DNA from: Lachnospiraceae bacterium
Lineage (GTDB): Bacteria; Bacillota_A; Clostridia; Lachnospirales; Lachnospiraceae
DNA: 12,811 nucleotides
NCBI GenBank assembly: GCA_017958935.1
Contig: JAGDBR010000195.1
Coordinates: forward strand, 1-12,811
Reading direction: 5' to 3'
Below, in pieces: positions 12,379-12,811 of this stretch. The notes under the pieces are model-generated. The model had not been told where the DNA came from and did not search any database. It saw only the letters and a list, made by a program, of their open reading frames with translations. The first letter of the stretch is position 1, and each line of letters opens with the position of its first letter. The translations under genes and the position numbers were made by a program.

Positions 12379-12811
12379 TTATTTCAGCACTTTCAGCTCG
12401 TATTCGCGGGTGCCGATGCCGACCTTCTGCGCCTGGTCCAGCGTGGGCTGCCAGTCGGTGTGGGCGTTCGAATCCTTGAAATGGTCGCCGTAGCGGATCA
12501 TGCCGGGCTTCGCGAGGTTGTCGCCGAGCTGGCTGTTCCGGATCGGCTCCGCCTTCAGGCACGCGTCCGCGCAGGCCTGGTCCAGGGCGACCGGGTCGAA
12601 GCTCGCGAACATGCCGATGTCCGGCAGGATCGGGGCGTCGTTCTCTTCATGGCAGTCGCAGTTCGGGGAGATGTCCTGCACGAGGCTGACGTGGAAGGAC
12701 GGACGGTCCTTTAAGACCGCGTATGCGTACTCGCCCATCTTCCGGTCCAGAAGCTCGACTGCCGAGTAATTCATGACGTCGATCGCGTCGTAATTGCAGG
12801 CGCCGATACAG
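12379..12811 (-). CDS. DUF362 domain protein, C-terminal part (5' end outside window)
   Basis: The minus-strand frame is open to the window edge, giving 143 residues; the ATG at 12774 is internal, since the frame continues upstream through CIGACNYDAIDV. That stretch looks like the end of an iron-sulfur (ferredoxin-like) motif. The rest matches the C-terminal half of DUF362 proteins: KMGEYAYAVLKDRPSFHVS, then DISPNCDCHEENDAPILPDI with three closely placed Cys/His residues, and FASFDPVALDQACADAC. The protein ends in KVGIGTREYELKVLK, typical of the family. DUF362 proteins are widespread in anaerobes and thought to bind iron-sulfur clusters; their reactions are largely unknown. Cysteines in the CDC segment may be cluster ligands (inference). 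Confidence 0.85.
   Translation of the reverse strand, partial: CIGACNYDAIDVMNYSAVELLDRKMGEYAYAVLKDRPSFHVSLVQDISPNCDCHEENDAPILPDIGMFASFDPVALDQACADACLKAEPIRNSQLGDNLAKPGMIRYGDHFKDSNAHTDWQPTLDQAQKVGIGTREYELKVLK

Noticed and set aside
1..12811. Search for tRNA, rRNA, CRISPR repeats, insertion-sequence ends, integrase or phage genes.
   Set aside because: No tRNA-like cloverleaf, regularly spaced repeat or transposase motif was seen by eye in any intergenic region.

Overview
The window is a chromosomal stretch of a fairly GC-rich, low-copy-number-looking Gram-positive anaerobe, most likely a gut-type Clostridia/Bacillota member. The reasons are strong GGAGG-type ribosome sites, a sortase-anchored InlB-repeat protein, a DUF975 membrane protein, a DUF362 iron-sulfur protein, a lipoprotein with a lipobox, and intrinsic terminators after most genes. 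This assignment is inference from gene content; no rRNA or other taxonomic marker is present. I see no tRNA, rRNA, CRISPR, insertion sequence, phage gene or integrase.

Left part (1-2518): the last 34 codons of an enzyme, possibly of the UxaA (altronate/galactarate dehydratase) type, are followed by a GntP-family sugar-acid permease. A GntR/FCD regulator points towards the permease and shares a bidirectional terminator with it. This looks like the end of a sugar-acid uptake and catabolism operon with its probable regulator. A perfect 16-bp palindrome lies just before the permease ribosome site. The regulator has its own promoter, covered by alternating ATAAC/GTTAT half-sites.

Middle part (2529-9315): on the minus strand come a low-molecular-weight protein tyrosine phosphatase, a small unrecognised protein, a 683-residue secreted and probably wall-anchored protein with five InlB/Flg_new-like modules, and a DUF4139 (MuiA-like) protein. 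The last two are 33 bp apart and probably cotranscribed. Divergent from them is a 661-residue membrane protein joining an alpha/beta-hydrolase domain to an eight-helix membrane domain. The two promoters lie about 30 bp apart, so the hydrolase and the DUF4139/surface-protein pair may be controlled together. This is the part most worth a second look.

Right part (9332-12811): four minus-strand genes separated by hairpins or terminators: a transglutaminase-like lipoprotein, a DUF975 membrane protein with a C-terminal zinc ribbon, a ketopantoate-reductase (PanE/ApbA) family enzyme, and the C-terminal part of a DUF362 protein that runs off the window. Most appear to be single-gene units. In several cases a terminator hairpin sits directly against the next gene's start region.

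No complete, obviously novel multi-gene system (defence, toxin-antitoxin, biosynthetic) is visible. The best candidates for new biology are the hydrolase-membrane fusion with its divergent envelope genes, and the operator-like palindromes around the permease and regulator.
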